Assembly: GCF_000808015.1 (NCBI RefSeq)
Contig: NZ_JWHR01000064.1
Span: forward strand, 1-64,000
DNA length: 64,000 nt
Direction: 5' to 3'
Source of the DNA: Terrisporobacter othiniensis
GTDB taxonomy: Bacteria > Bacillota > Clostridia > Peptostreptococcales > Peptostreptococcaceae
Shown here: positions 8,923 to 17,277 of the stretch, piece by piece
Layout of the letters: every line of letters starts with the position of its first letter
How positions within the stretch are numbered: the first letter of the stretch is position 1
The notes under the pieces: generated by a model
Database searches by the model: none
The model's input: the letters and a program-made list of their open reading frames with translations, nothing else
What the model was told of the DNA's origin: nothing
Translations under genes and position numbers: made by a program

Positions 8923-9486
8923 TTATTTTACTAAAGTTACTAAGTCTCCGTTTTTAACTCCAGCAGCGTTTCCTTCTTCTAAGTCAACATGCATTTCTAA
9001 TTTGAAAGCAGCATTAGCTCTAACTAATACGTTGTTGAATAAAAGTCCTCTTTCTCCTTCAGTTTGAACTGAAACTACATCTTTATCTTTAACACCGAAG
9101 TTTTCAGCATCTTCTAAACTCATGTGTATATGTCTTGAAGCAACTATTACTCCTCTTTCTAATTCTACTTCACCTTTAGGCCCTACTAATTTACATCCTG
9201 GAGTTCCTTCAACATCTCCTGATTGTCTAACTGGAACAGCAAGTCCTAATCCTCTAGCGTCTGCTAAAGATACTTCAACTTGAGATTCTGGTCTAGTTGG
9301 TCCTAAAACTCTCATTTTAGTTGATCCTTTTGGTCCTACTACTTCTACCATTTCTTCACAAGCATATTGTCCTGGTTGAGATAAGTCTTTTTTGTGAGTT
9401 AACTCATATCCTGCTCCGAATAAAGCTTCAACATCAGCTTGGCTTAAATGTATATGTTTATTTGATAATGCTATTGGTAATTTCAT
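8923..9486 (-). CDS. pduL: PduL-type phosphate acyltransferase
   Basis: 187 residues. PduL enzymes interconvert acyl-CoA and acyl-phosphate and are unrelated to Pta. Both halves of the duplicated beta-barrel are visible, with zinc ligand motifs SNKHIHL (8-14) and SRHIHMS (about 117-123) plus EMHVDLEEGNAAG near the C-terminus. The N-terminal encapsulation peptide of microcompartment PduL proteins is absent, and no shell or pdu genes are nearby. It is therefore more likely a housekeeping phosphotransacetylase making acetyl-phosphate from acetyl-CoA. GGGAGG lies eleven bases before ATG. It is monocistronic, with a strong bidirectional terminator. Confidence 0.9.
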   Translation of the reverse strand: MKLPIALSNKHIHLSQADVEALFGAGYELTHKKDLSQPGQYACEEMVEVVGPKGSTKMRVLGPTRPESQVEVSLADARGLGLAVPVRQSGDVEGTPGCKLVGPKGEVELERGVIVASRHIHMSLEDAENFGVKDKDVVSVQTEGERGLLFNNVLVRANAAFKLEMHVDLEEGNAAGVKNGDLVTLVK

Positions 9487-9587
9487 AAAATATAACCTCC
9501 CAAAATTTTTCTTGTATATAATTATTTCTAATTATTGTATGCAATTCAATTATACATAAATTTTTATGTAAAATCAAACCATATTGA

Positions 9588-10853
9588 TTATTTTGATAAT
9601 TTCTTTAATAAATTGAAGTAACCTGGAAAAGAAATATCAATACAATTGTCACTATCTAGGATGACTTTATTGCTACTAATTAAATTTGCAATGGAAAATG
9701 ACATAGCTATTCTGTGATCATTAAATGTTTGAATCTTTCCGCCTTGTAGATAAGTTTTTCCTTTTATTATCATTCCATCTTCAAGTTCTATTACTTTTGC
9801 ACCTATTAAGTTTAGGTTGTCTACAACAGATTTAATTCTATTACTTTCTTTTACTTTTAATTCTTCTGCATCTTTTATAATAGTATCACCTTCTGCTTGG
9901 GTTGCCAGAACTGCAATTATTGGAATTTCATCTATTAGTTTCGGAATTAAATCTTTGTCTATAGTAGTTCCTATTAAGTTAGGACTGTATCTTACTAAAA
10001 CATTCCCAACCTTTTCTCCACAAATCTCGTGTTCATCTACTATTTCTATATTTCCATTCATTTTCTTTATCACTTCTATAATTCCCACTCTTGTATCATT
10101 TAAACCAACATTTTTTATTAATACTTCTGAGTTTTCTGTTATTAAAGCTCCCACCATAATAAAAGCTGCAGAAGATATATCTCCAGGCACATAAATATCA
10201 TTATTAAATAATTCCTCAACGGGGTTTATCTTTATATCTAGATTGTTCACTTCTATATCCGCTCCAAAAGATTTAAGCATAATCTCTGTATGATTTCTAC
10301 TTCTTACTTTTTCATGAATAAAACTTGTATCATCTCCATATAAGCTAGCTAAGATTAATGATGATTTTACTTGTGCAGATGATACTGGCATATGATAGTC
10401 TATATGAGTTAAGTTTCCACCCTCAATAGTTATGGGCGTTAAGTTCGCATCCTCTTTACCTGTTATCATAGCTCCCATTTGTCTTAATGGATCCGTAACT
10501 CTTTTCATAGGCCTTTTTCCTATAGACTCATCTCCCATGATTGTTGTTTTGAAATTTTGCCCAGCTAAAATTCCCATCATAAGCCTTATAGTTGTTCCCG
10601 AGTTTCCCACATCTAAAAGTAGATTTGCTTCTAGTGATTTCAACCCTCTTAGACCTTTTCCAATTACATAAACTTCATTATTATTTATTTCAATATCCAC
10701 ACCCATTTTTCTAAAACAATTTACTGTAGATAAGCAATCTTCTCCCATAAGAAAATTGCTAATTTTATTTTTACCTTTAGATATAGATGAAAACATAATT
10801 GCTCTATGTGATATGGATTTATCTCCAATTAACTCAAAACTTCCTTTAAGCAT
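9588..10853 (-). CDS. aroA: 3-phosphoshikimate 1-carboxyvinyltransferase (EPSP synthase)
   Basis: 421 residues, normal for EPSP synthase, which joins PEP to shikimate 3-phosphate in the cytosol. Motifs: GDKSISHRAIMF at the N-terminus (shikimate-3-P and PEP binding), the glycine loop GNSGTTIRLMMG, SSAQVKSSL and the C-terminal DHRIAMSFSIA. It is the last of three overlapping shikimate genes; its ATG overlaps the aroB stop by eight bases, implying translational coupling. No clear terminator follows before pduL. Confidence 0.96.
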   Translation of the reverse strand: MLKGSFELIGDKSISHRAIMFSSISKGKNKISNFLMGEDCLSTVNCFRKMGVDIEINNNEVYVIGKGLRGLKSLEANLLLDVGNSGTTIRLMMGILAGQNFKTTIMGDESIGKRPMKRVTDPLRQMGAMITGKEDANLTPITIEGGNLTHIDYHMPVSSAQVKSSLILASLYGDDTSFIHEKVRSRNHTEIMLKSFGADIEVNNLDIKINPVEELFNNDIYVPGDISSAAFIMVGALITENSEVLIKNVGLNDTRVGIIEVIKKMNGNIEIVDEHEICGEKVGNVLVRYSPNLIGTTIDKDLIPKLIDEIPIIAVLATQAEGDTIIKDAEELKVKESNRIKSVVDNLNLIGAKVIELEDGMIIKGKTYLQGGKIQTFNDHRIAMSFSIANLISSNKVILDSDNCIDISFPGYFNLLKKLSK

Positions 10854-11952
10854 TATTACACTCCTTTATTACGTTCATAATAAGATTTTCTTCTATATTA
10901 TCAAATACTTCTACTTTACCTTCACCTACAGGAAGTACAAGGTTTATTTTGAAGAAACTATTTTTCTTATCATTTTTCATTATATTAAATACTTTATTAA
11001 CATCTTCATATTCAAAAGTTATAGGTAAGTTAAATTTTTCACATAAACTTGTAAATTTATTATAATACTTTTCGTCAATTAGTTTTTTTTCTAATGATAA
11101 TTTAAAAGCCATATTCATTCCAATAGCCACTGCTTTGCCATGACTTATGTGACACAGTTTTTCTATCCCATGGCCAAAAGTATGACCAAGATTTAAGATT
11201 TTTCTAAAATTTCCTTCTTTTTCATCTTTATCTACTACATTCGCCTTAACTTCTGCGCATGTTTTCACCATTTTTAATAAAGTTGTAGTTTTTCTATCTA
11301 AAATTTCCTCATGATTTTCCAGTAAAAAATTCAGGAAGCCCATTTTTCCTTCACAAACATTACCTTCTATAAATGCATATTTTATTACTTCTCCCATGCC
11401 ACTTAAATATTCTTCTTCTGGTAAAGTTTTTAAAGCTTCTATATTTATATATGTTATTTTAGGTTGATGAAAAGCACCTATTATATTTTTGCTATTACCT
11501 AAGTTTATACCCGTTTTTCCTCCTATGGAAGAGTCTACTTGAGATAATAAAGTCGTTGGTATTTGTACCACATCGATTCCCCTCATATATGTGGCTGCGA
11601 CAAATCCTGCCAAATCCCCAACTACACCTCCACCTAAAGCTATTACTAGAGATTTTCTACTAAGATTTACTTTTATACAGTAGTTCATTATTTTTTCATA
11701 ATCTTCTATGGATTTTGAATCTTCACCAGGATTTATTATATATTCATAAACATATTTTCCCTTAAGGTGTTTCATCATTTCATGTAGTTGAGTATTATAT
11801 GTATTGTAGTCACAAATTACAAAGTAAGCATCATAAATTTCATTTAATTCTTCTGCGGAATCCACATTGCAAGCTTCGCATAAGCTTTTTTGAAAATTTC
11901 TATATCCTTCATCAATGTATATTTTACAAGTATTATTGATTATTTTTTCCAT
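10846..11952 (-). CDS. aroB: 3-dehydroquinate synthase
   Basis: 368 residues. It converts DAHP to 3-dehydroquinate using NAD+ and a divalent metal. The NAD-binding GGGVVGDLAGF, the VDSSIGGKTGIN catalytic stretch with its lysine, and the metal-ligand LNLGHTFGHGIE are all intact. It overlaps the end of aroC by 13 bases and the start of aroA by eight, the middle gene of a tight operon. The DAHP synthase and aroD, aroE and aroK genes are not in this window. Confidence 0.96.
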   Translation of the reverse strand: MEKIINNTCKIYIDEGYRNFQKSLCEACNVDSAEELNEIYDAYFVICDYNTYNTQLHEMMKHLKGKYVYEYIINPGEDSKSIEDYEKIMNYCIKVNLSRKSLVIALGGGVVGDLAGFVAATYMRGIDVVQIPTTLLSQVDSSIGGKTGINLGNSKNIIGAFHQPKITYINIEALKTLPEEEYLSGMGEVIKYAFIEGNVCEGKMGFLNFLLENHEEILDRKTTTLLKMVKTCAEVKANVVDKDEKEGNFRKILNLGHTFGHGIEKLCHISHGKAVAIGMNMAFKLSLEKKLIDEKYYNKFTSLCEKFNLPITFEYEDVNKVFNIMKNDKKNSFFKINLVLPVGEGKVEVFDNIEENLIMNVIKECNNA

Positions 11953-13109
11953 CCTCTATCACCTAACCTTTTCATATAAGATTTATAATTGTTTTGTAAA
12001 TCTTCTAAAGAGTCTCCTCCTATTTTGTCTAAGAAAAACTTGCAGATTACAAAAGCTACAACATTTTCACACACGATGGAACAAGCAGGAACTGCACAAG
12101 AGTCTGATCGTTCTACACTAGCTTTATATTTTTCTAATGTATTTATATTTATAGTATCCAATGGTTTATATAAAGTTGGTATGGGTTTCATAGCACACCT
12201 TATGATAATCTCCTCCCCTGTAGTCATTCCACCTTCTATTCCACCTAGATTATTACTTTTTCTAGTTATTCCATTTTCTTCATTATATAGTATCTCATCC
12301 ATAACGTCTGAACCTGTAAGTGTAGCGGTTTCAAATCCCAATCCTATTTCCACACCTTTTATTGCTTGTGTTGCCATCAAATGCATAGCTAAATGTCCAT
12401 CTATTTTTTTATCAAAATGAGTATAAGATCCAAGACCTGGTATTAAATTTTTAACTCTAACTTCTATTATTCCTCCTAAAGTATCTCCTTCTTTTCTGCA
12501 TTTATCTATTTTGCTTTTTATTTTTTCTTCTAAGTCTTTATTTACGCACCTTATTTCACTATTATCCACATTTTCTTTAATATAATCAAAGTCATAGATT
12601 TTGTCATCTTTTATTTCTCCAATTTGCACCACATGAGATAAAAATTCTATGTCGAAGTTTTTAAGAACTTGTTTACAAATAGCTCCCACTGCTACCCTTG
12701 ATGCCGTTTCTCTAGCTGATGATCTTTCTAATACATTTCTAGCATCATCAAAATCATATTTTAAACAACCTACTAAGTCAGCATGTCCTGGTCTTACATT
12801 TTCTACTATTTTCCCTTTTTCATCTATGTCATTCATCGGAGACATATATTTCTCCCAATTTTCAAAATCCTTATTTTTTATTTCAAAAGAAATAGGAGCC
12901 CCAATAGTTTTCTTTCCTCTTACACCTCCTATTATATTAATTTTATCTTTTTCTATTTTCATCCTACCGCCACGACCATATCCGCCTTGACGTTTTCTTA
13001 ATTCTTCATTTATTTCATCTATATTAAGTTCTATATTTGATGGTATACCATCAATAATAGTTATTAAACCTTGTCCATGAGATTCTCCACTCGTTAAATA
13101 TCTAAGCAT
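11940..13109 (-). CDS. aroC: Chorismate synthase
   Basis: 389 residues. It makes chorismate from EPSP with reduced FMN. Signatures GESHGQGL near the N-terminus, RGGRMKIEKD, and SSARETASRVAVGA are present and complete. It is the first gene of the aroC-aroB-aroA operon, preceded by AGAAGGAGAAT nearly adjacent to ATG. An AT-rich inverted repeat in the short leader (13133-13161) may affect expression. Confidence 0.96.
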   Translation of the reverse strand: MLRYLTSGESHGQGLITIIDGIPSNIELNIDEINEELRKRQGGYGRGGRMKIEKDKINIIGGVRGKKTIGAPISFEIKNKDFENWEKYMSPMNDIDEKGKIVENVRPGHADLVGCLKYDFDDARNVLERSSARETASRVAVGAICKQVLKNFDIEFLSHVVQIGEIKDDKIYDFDYIKENVDNSEIRCVNKDLEEKIKSKIDKCRKEGDTLGGIIEVRVKNLIPGLGSYTHFDKKIDGHLAMHLMATQAIKGVEIGLGFETATLTGSDVMDEILYNEENGITRKSNNLGGIEGGMTTGEEIIIRCAMKPIPTLYKPLDTININTLEKYKASVERSDSCAVPACSIVCENVVAFVICKFFLDKIGGDSLEDLQNNYKSYMKRLGDRGWKK

Positions 13110-13132
13110 ATTATTCTCCTTCTCTAATTTTT

Positions 13133-13161
13133 ACTTATTTTATTAGTTTATCAAAATAAGT
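13133..13161 (-). repeat. Inverted repeat in the aroC leader
   Basis: Arms ACTTATTTT (13133-13141) and AAAATAAGT (13153-13161) are extended by flanking T and A runs. On the coding strand no U-tract follows the stem, so it is a possible operator or leader hairpin rather than a terminator. Confidence 0.4.
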
Positions 13162-13193
13162 AAAAAAAAGACATATTAGTTTTACATAAAAAA

Positions 13194-13224
13194 ACTAGCT
13201 ATTAGACATAATCTAATAGCTAGT
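13194..13224 (-). terminator. Terminator below the ornithine operon
   Basis: Arms ACTAGCTATTAGA (13194-13206) and TCTAATAGCTAGT (13212-13224) flank a 5-base loop, followed on the minus strand by T7. It separates nhaC from aroC. Confidence 0.8.
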
Positions 13225-13254
13225 CTCTTATATTCTTACTTTAAATGCAAATAA

Positions 13255-13302
13255 AATAGTTATTACAACAAGATTAAATCAAATCTTACTGCAATAACTA
13301 TT
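13255..13302 (-). repeat. Second hairpin after nhaC
   Basis: Arms AATAGTTATT (13255-13264) and AATAACTATT (13293-13302) surround a smaller inner stem (AGATT / AATCT). It lies between the nhaC stop and the main terminator and could stabilise the 3' end of the transcript. Confidence 0.45.
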
Positions 13303-13350
13303 ATATATAAATTTTACTAATATAAATTTTCGTTTATTTATAACAAATAA

Positions 13351-14793
13351 TTAAACTAAGGTAATAGATTCATTATCGTTAATATTTAAACAAGTTTCAG
13401 GTTCGTCATCTATTTTAGCTATTTTAATTTTACATACAATTAATATTAATGATACTATTGGATTTATAATGTTTAATAGTGCATATGGAGCATATACAAA
13501 TGCTGATACACCTAGTGTTCCAGCTATATAAGCACCACATGTATTCCATGGCACCAATGGAGAACTTAATGTTCCACTATCTTCTAATGCTCTTGATAGC
13601 ATTTTAGGGTGTATACCTCTTTTTTGATATTCTTTACTATACATTCTTCCTGGTATAACAAGAGACAAATATTGTTCACCTGCAATTGCGTTTGTAAAGA
13701 AACAAGTTACCATTGTGCATAATACTGTTCCAAATATGCCTTTTGCAAATCTTAATAAAGATGAAGCAATTACTTCAAGCATACCTGTTTTCTCTAATAT
13801 ACCACCAAGAGATAAAGCACATATTGTCATAGATACTGTAGACATCATATTCATAAGTCCACCTTTAGATAGCAAATCATCTACTAATGCTACTCCTGTT
13901 TGTGACACATATCCATTTTGAGCTGCTTCTAATATGGCACCTATTGATTGCCCTTGTAAAAATACTGCAAATAATATACCTGTTACAGCGCCTACTATTA
14001 ACCCTGGTATAGCTGGAACTTTAAATATAACAAGACCTATTACTATTACAGGTGCTAATAATAATACTGGTGATAATGTGTTAAAAGAGGATGATAATGT
14101 ATTTCTAATTAATTCAATTTGACTTACATCTAAAGCTTGCCCGGAATATTTCATCCCCATTACACCATATATTACCAAGCAAATTATTAATGATGGTATT
14201 GTTGAATAAAGCATGTATTTGATATGTGTAAATAAGTCTGTACCTGCCATTGCTGGAGCTAAGTTAGTTGTCTCAGATAATGGTGATAATTTATCTCCAA
14301 AATAAGCACCAGATATTATAGATCCTACAACTAGTCCAATAGGAATACCTAAACTTTGGCCTATGCCTAAAAGAGCCACTCCAACAGTTCCCATTGTGCT
14401 CCAAGATGATCCTGTTGCAAGAGACACAACAGCACATACCAAAACTGCTGCTACTAAAAATATATTTGGTGATAAAATTTTTAAGCCCCAATAAATCATA
14501 CATGGAACTACTCCACTAACTATCCAAGTACCTATTAGTATACCTATTATCATAATAATTAATATGGCTTGCATAGCCATCTTAATACTATCAAACATAC
14601 TTGTTTCAAGATCTTTCCACTTAAATCCCAGCCTATAAACAGCTACAATTCCCGCTACTGCTGTGGCTCCTACTAATGGAACATGAGGTGATGCTCCATA
14701 CATAAATATTCCCACACCTAAAAATAACATCAAAGCTGTGATTGGTATCATTGCGTCAAATAGAGTTGCTTTCCTTCCACTTTGTTCCTTCAT
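13351..14793 (-). CDS. nhaC: NhaC family Na+/H+ antiporter-type transporter
   Basis: 480 residues with about eleven to twelve transmembrane helices, beginning with ALMLFLGVGIFMYG and including the family's TGSSWSTMGTVGVALLGIG and GAYFGDKLSPLSETTNLAP stretches. It is the last gene of the ornithine operon, 31 bases after orr, the same place it holds in C. difficile. Exchange of Na+ for H+ during amino-acid fermentation, or an amino-acid exchange role (some NhaC members carry organic substrates), both fit; the sequence does not decide. GGAGG precedes ATG by ten bases. Confidence 0.9.
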   Translation of the reverse strand: MKEQSGRKATLFDAMIPITALMLFLGVGIFMYGASPHVPLVGATAVAGIVAVYRLGFKWKDLETSMFDSIKMAMQAILIIMIIGILIGTWIVSGVVPCMIYWGLKILSPNIFLVAAVLVCAVVSLATGSSWSTMGTVGVALLGIGQSLGIPIGLVVGSIISGAYFGDKLSPLSETTNLAPAMAGTDLFTHIKYMLYSTIPSLIICLVIYGVMGMKYSGQALDVSQIELIRNTLSSSFNTLSPVLLLAPVIVIGLVIFKVPAIPGLIVGAVTGILFAVFLQGQSIGAILEAAQNGYVSQTGVALVDDLLSKGGLMNMMSTVSMTICALSLGGILEKTGMLEVIASSLLRFAKGIFGTVLCTMVTCFFTNAIAGEQYLSLVIPGRMYSKEYQKRGIHPKMLSRALEDSGTLSSPLVPWNTCGAYIAGTLGVSAFVYAPYALLNIINPIVSLILIVCKIKIAKIDDEPETCLNINDNESITLV

Positions 14794-14824
14794 AAAATAT
14801 TTTCCTCCTATTTTTTGAAATAAT

Positions 14825-15889
14825 CTAACCTATTATCTCTTTCGAAACATATTCACTTGTACTAGTTGACATTAGACCTCCGTATGTTAGTAAAAATTCT
14901 ACTTCATCCCCTACCTTATAGTCATTTTCTGATTTGCTTATATCCAGTATCATGTGATCTGAACTTGCTCCTAGTATTTCTATAGAAGTGTCTATTGGCA
15001 TTAATGAATCTGTATCTATGTCCTGCTTACCAATTGCTACAATTGCTCTTTTTAAAATCCCTTTATCTTCGTATACAGGTTTATTTCCAAAAGCATCAAT
15101 ACCTATTTCCCCTATTGGTACTGATGGTTTTTCTTTGCACTCAACTATTTCACATACAAGTTTGAACGCATCTTGATATGTTCCTTTTATGTTTTTTCCA
15201 TATGCTGTTTCTCTTCCAAGAACTATTGATTCTCCTATTCTAAGATTAGTTACCCCTCTTGGCATATCATCATTCATCAATAGATCTAATGAACTTGAGT
15301 TTCCTCCTGACACTATTTCTAGTTTTAAGTCAAACTCATTTTCAACTTTTCTTGCTATTTCAACTAATCTTCCTGTATTTATTGGAGATGGTATAATTGC
15401 TCCATAACATGTTAAATTTGTTGCTATACCAATTATTTTAATGTTTTTAAATTTCTGAATATTTTTTATATTATTAAACAAATCCTCTTCATAAAAATAC
15501 CCTTCTCTTAGATCTCCCAAGTCAAACATTAAAACTATTTTATGGATTATATTTTTTCTTTCACATATTTCATTTAATGCCTTTATTGTTTTCAACTCTG
15601 AATTAAAACTTATATCGCTATATTCTACAACTTCTTCTAACTCACTTATCATTGGTATTCTAATAAGCATCTTCGGTAAATCTATATTTTTTAATTTTTT
15701 TAAATTATTTATTCTAGAGTCTGCAATATAATCTATACCTTCTTCAACTAACTTCTCTACTACTTTCTCTCTTGCACAAAATGATTTAGTTACAAAAGCT
15801 AAACTTATATTGTTATCATGGCACATATGAGAAATAACTTTGACATTTTGTTTTAGTTTATTTATATCAATTTCTAATTTAGGGTACAT
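14825..15889 (-). CDS. orr: Ornithine racemase (PLP, alanine racemase fold)
   Basis: 354 residues. It racemises L-ornithine to D-ornithine, the substrate of the aminomutase encoded upstream. The N-terminal PLP-binding barrel has the Schiff-base lysine K35 in AFVTKSFCA, and the glycine-rich phosphate site appears as VSGGNSSSLDLL. It belongs to the YhfX/Orr branch rather than Alr. It overlaps the MutL-like gene by 16 bases within the ornithine operon, which supports ornithine racemase over a general racemase. Confidence 0.92.
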   Translation of the reverse strand: MYPKLEIDINKLKQNVKVISHMCHDNNISLAFVTKSFCAREKVVEKLVEEGIDYIADSRINNLKKLKNIDLPKMLIRIPMISELEEVVEYSDISFNSELKTIKALNEICERKNIIHKIVLMFDLGDLREGYFYEEDLFNNIKNIQKFKNIKIIGIATNLTCYGAIIPSPINTGRLVEIARKVENEFDLKLEIVSGGNSSSLDLLMNDDMPRGVTNLRIGESIVLGRETAYGKNIKGTYQDAFKLVCEIVECKEKPSVPIGEIGIDAFGNKPVYEDKGILKRAIVAIGKQDIDTDSLMPIDTSIEILGASSDHMILDISKSENDYKVGDEVEFLLTYGGLMSTSTSEYVSKEIIG

Positions 15890-17277
15890 AGCTTCTTCTC
15901 CTCAAAATTTAAACTTTTTAGCATAAGTTTTAAAGATGCCTCTTCATATTTCTTAGATAAAACACCAATAGAGGCCATAATATAATCATTATCTATTAGT
16001 ATTTTTGTATTTTCTTTTGGCAGTAGTAATTCTTTATTTTTGTTGTACCTAGTTACATATTCTAAAATTTCAACCCTATTTGGAAGTCTAGTAAGTGCTC
16101 CACCTGTTCCAATTATATACTTAACACCTGTTAAATCCTTGCCTTCTGCTATTTTGCTTTTTCCATTAGTTCCATAAATATTCCTTATTCTCCCTACGTG
16201 TCTTATAATAGCTTTTATAACTGCTTCTTTTGTCAACCTTTCAACAAATAGTATTTCTTCTTTTGATTTTGGTATTGGCGGATAATTGTTCATTATTGAG
16301 TCTATATCTATTGATAGCTCTTCTTGTAAACTTTCTTTACCAATAACTTCTACTATATTTTTCATATTTACATATACACCCAAATCACCTTCTACACTTC
16401 TTTTTGAAACAGGTTCTGGGTTTAATAGTATTTTGTTAATGAATTCACTCCCTTCAGTAGCAGAGTGAACATCTGTAGTTGCTCCACCTACATCTAAAGT
16501 CAACAAGTCACCAATGTTTCTATAAAGAAGCTTAGATGCCTCCATTACCGCACCAGGAGTTGGTGTTATATTTTCATTCACCATATCCTTTATGTATTTC
16601 ATACCTGGAGCTTTAGTTATATGTTCTTCAAATACATCTTGGATAATTTTTCTTGTTGGTTCTATATTTAATAAATCAATTTTTGGGTATACGTTTTCCG
16701 CTATATAAAGCTTGTAATTACTCTCTTCAAATATTAACTTAACTTCTTCATGATTTTCCACATTGCCAGCATATATAACTGGCACTCCTAGATTTAAAGA
16801 TGATATCATTTCTGCATTATATATGGCAGTGTCTCTTTCTCCATAATCCACTCCACCAGCTATCAAAATTATATTTGGTTTTATTTCTTTTATTTTTTTT
16901 AAGTCAGTTCTTTTTATTTTTCCAGCTGTAACTTGCTTAATAACTGCACCTGCACCGAGTGCTGCTTCTTTTGCTGCTTTTACCGTCATATCATAAACCA
17001 ATCCATGAACAGTCATTTTTAATCCTCCAGCAGCACTTGATGTTGCAAACATATCTTTATATTTAATTTCTCCTACATTTAAATTTGCCGCTAAATCTTT
17101 AATGGCACCTGATAAGCCATTTCTTACATCTCCACCTTCGAAAACTGTAGTAGGTGATTGACCCTGACCTAAAAATTCAGGGTCTTCACCATTAATATTA
17201 TTGAAGGCGTTTACAACTGTTGTTGTGCTTCCTATTTCTGCAACTATGACATCTATTTCTAATATGCTTTTAGACAT
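15874..17277 (-). CDS. MutL/GlmL-type ATPase, likely aminomutase reactivase
   Basis: 467 residues. The N-terminal phosphate-binding VAEIGSTTT motif and the later LLTLDVGGATTDVHS and YIIGTGGALTRL motifs mark an acetate-kinase/Hsp70-like (ASKHA) ATPase of the GlmL/MutL group. GlmL is encoded with glutamate mutase and is believed to restore B12-dependent mutases. Here the gene lies directly after oraE with an 8-base overlap, so it probably repairs or reactivates ornithine 4,5-aminomutase. Despite its name it is unrelated to DNA mismatch-repair MutL. Its biochemical role is inferred. Confidence 0.85.
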   Translation of the reverse strand: MSKSILEIDVIVAEIGSTTTVVNAFNNINGEDPEFLGQGQSPTTVFEGGDVRNGLSGAIKDLAANLNVGEIKYKDMFATSSAAGGLKMTVHGLVYDMTVKAAKEAALGAGAVIKQVTAGKIKRTDLKKIKEIKPNIILIAGGVDYGERDTAIYNAEMISSLNLGVPVIYAGNVENHEEVKLIFEESNYKLYIAENVYPKIDLLNIEPTRKIIQDVFEEHITKAPGMKYIKDMVNENITPTPGAVMEASKLLYRNIGDLLTLDVGGATTDVHSATEGSEFINKILLNPEPVSKRSVEGDLGVYVNMKNIVEVIGKESLQEELSIDIDSIMNNYPPIPKSKEEILFVERLTKEAVIKAIIRHVGRIRNIYGTNGKSKIAEGKDLTGVKYIIGTGGALTRLPNRVEILEYVTRYNKNKELLLPKENTKILIDNDYIMASIGVLSKKYEEASLKLMLKSLNFEEKKLCTLN

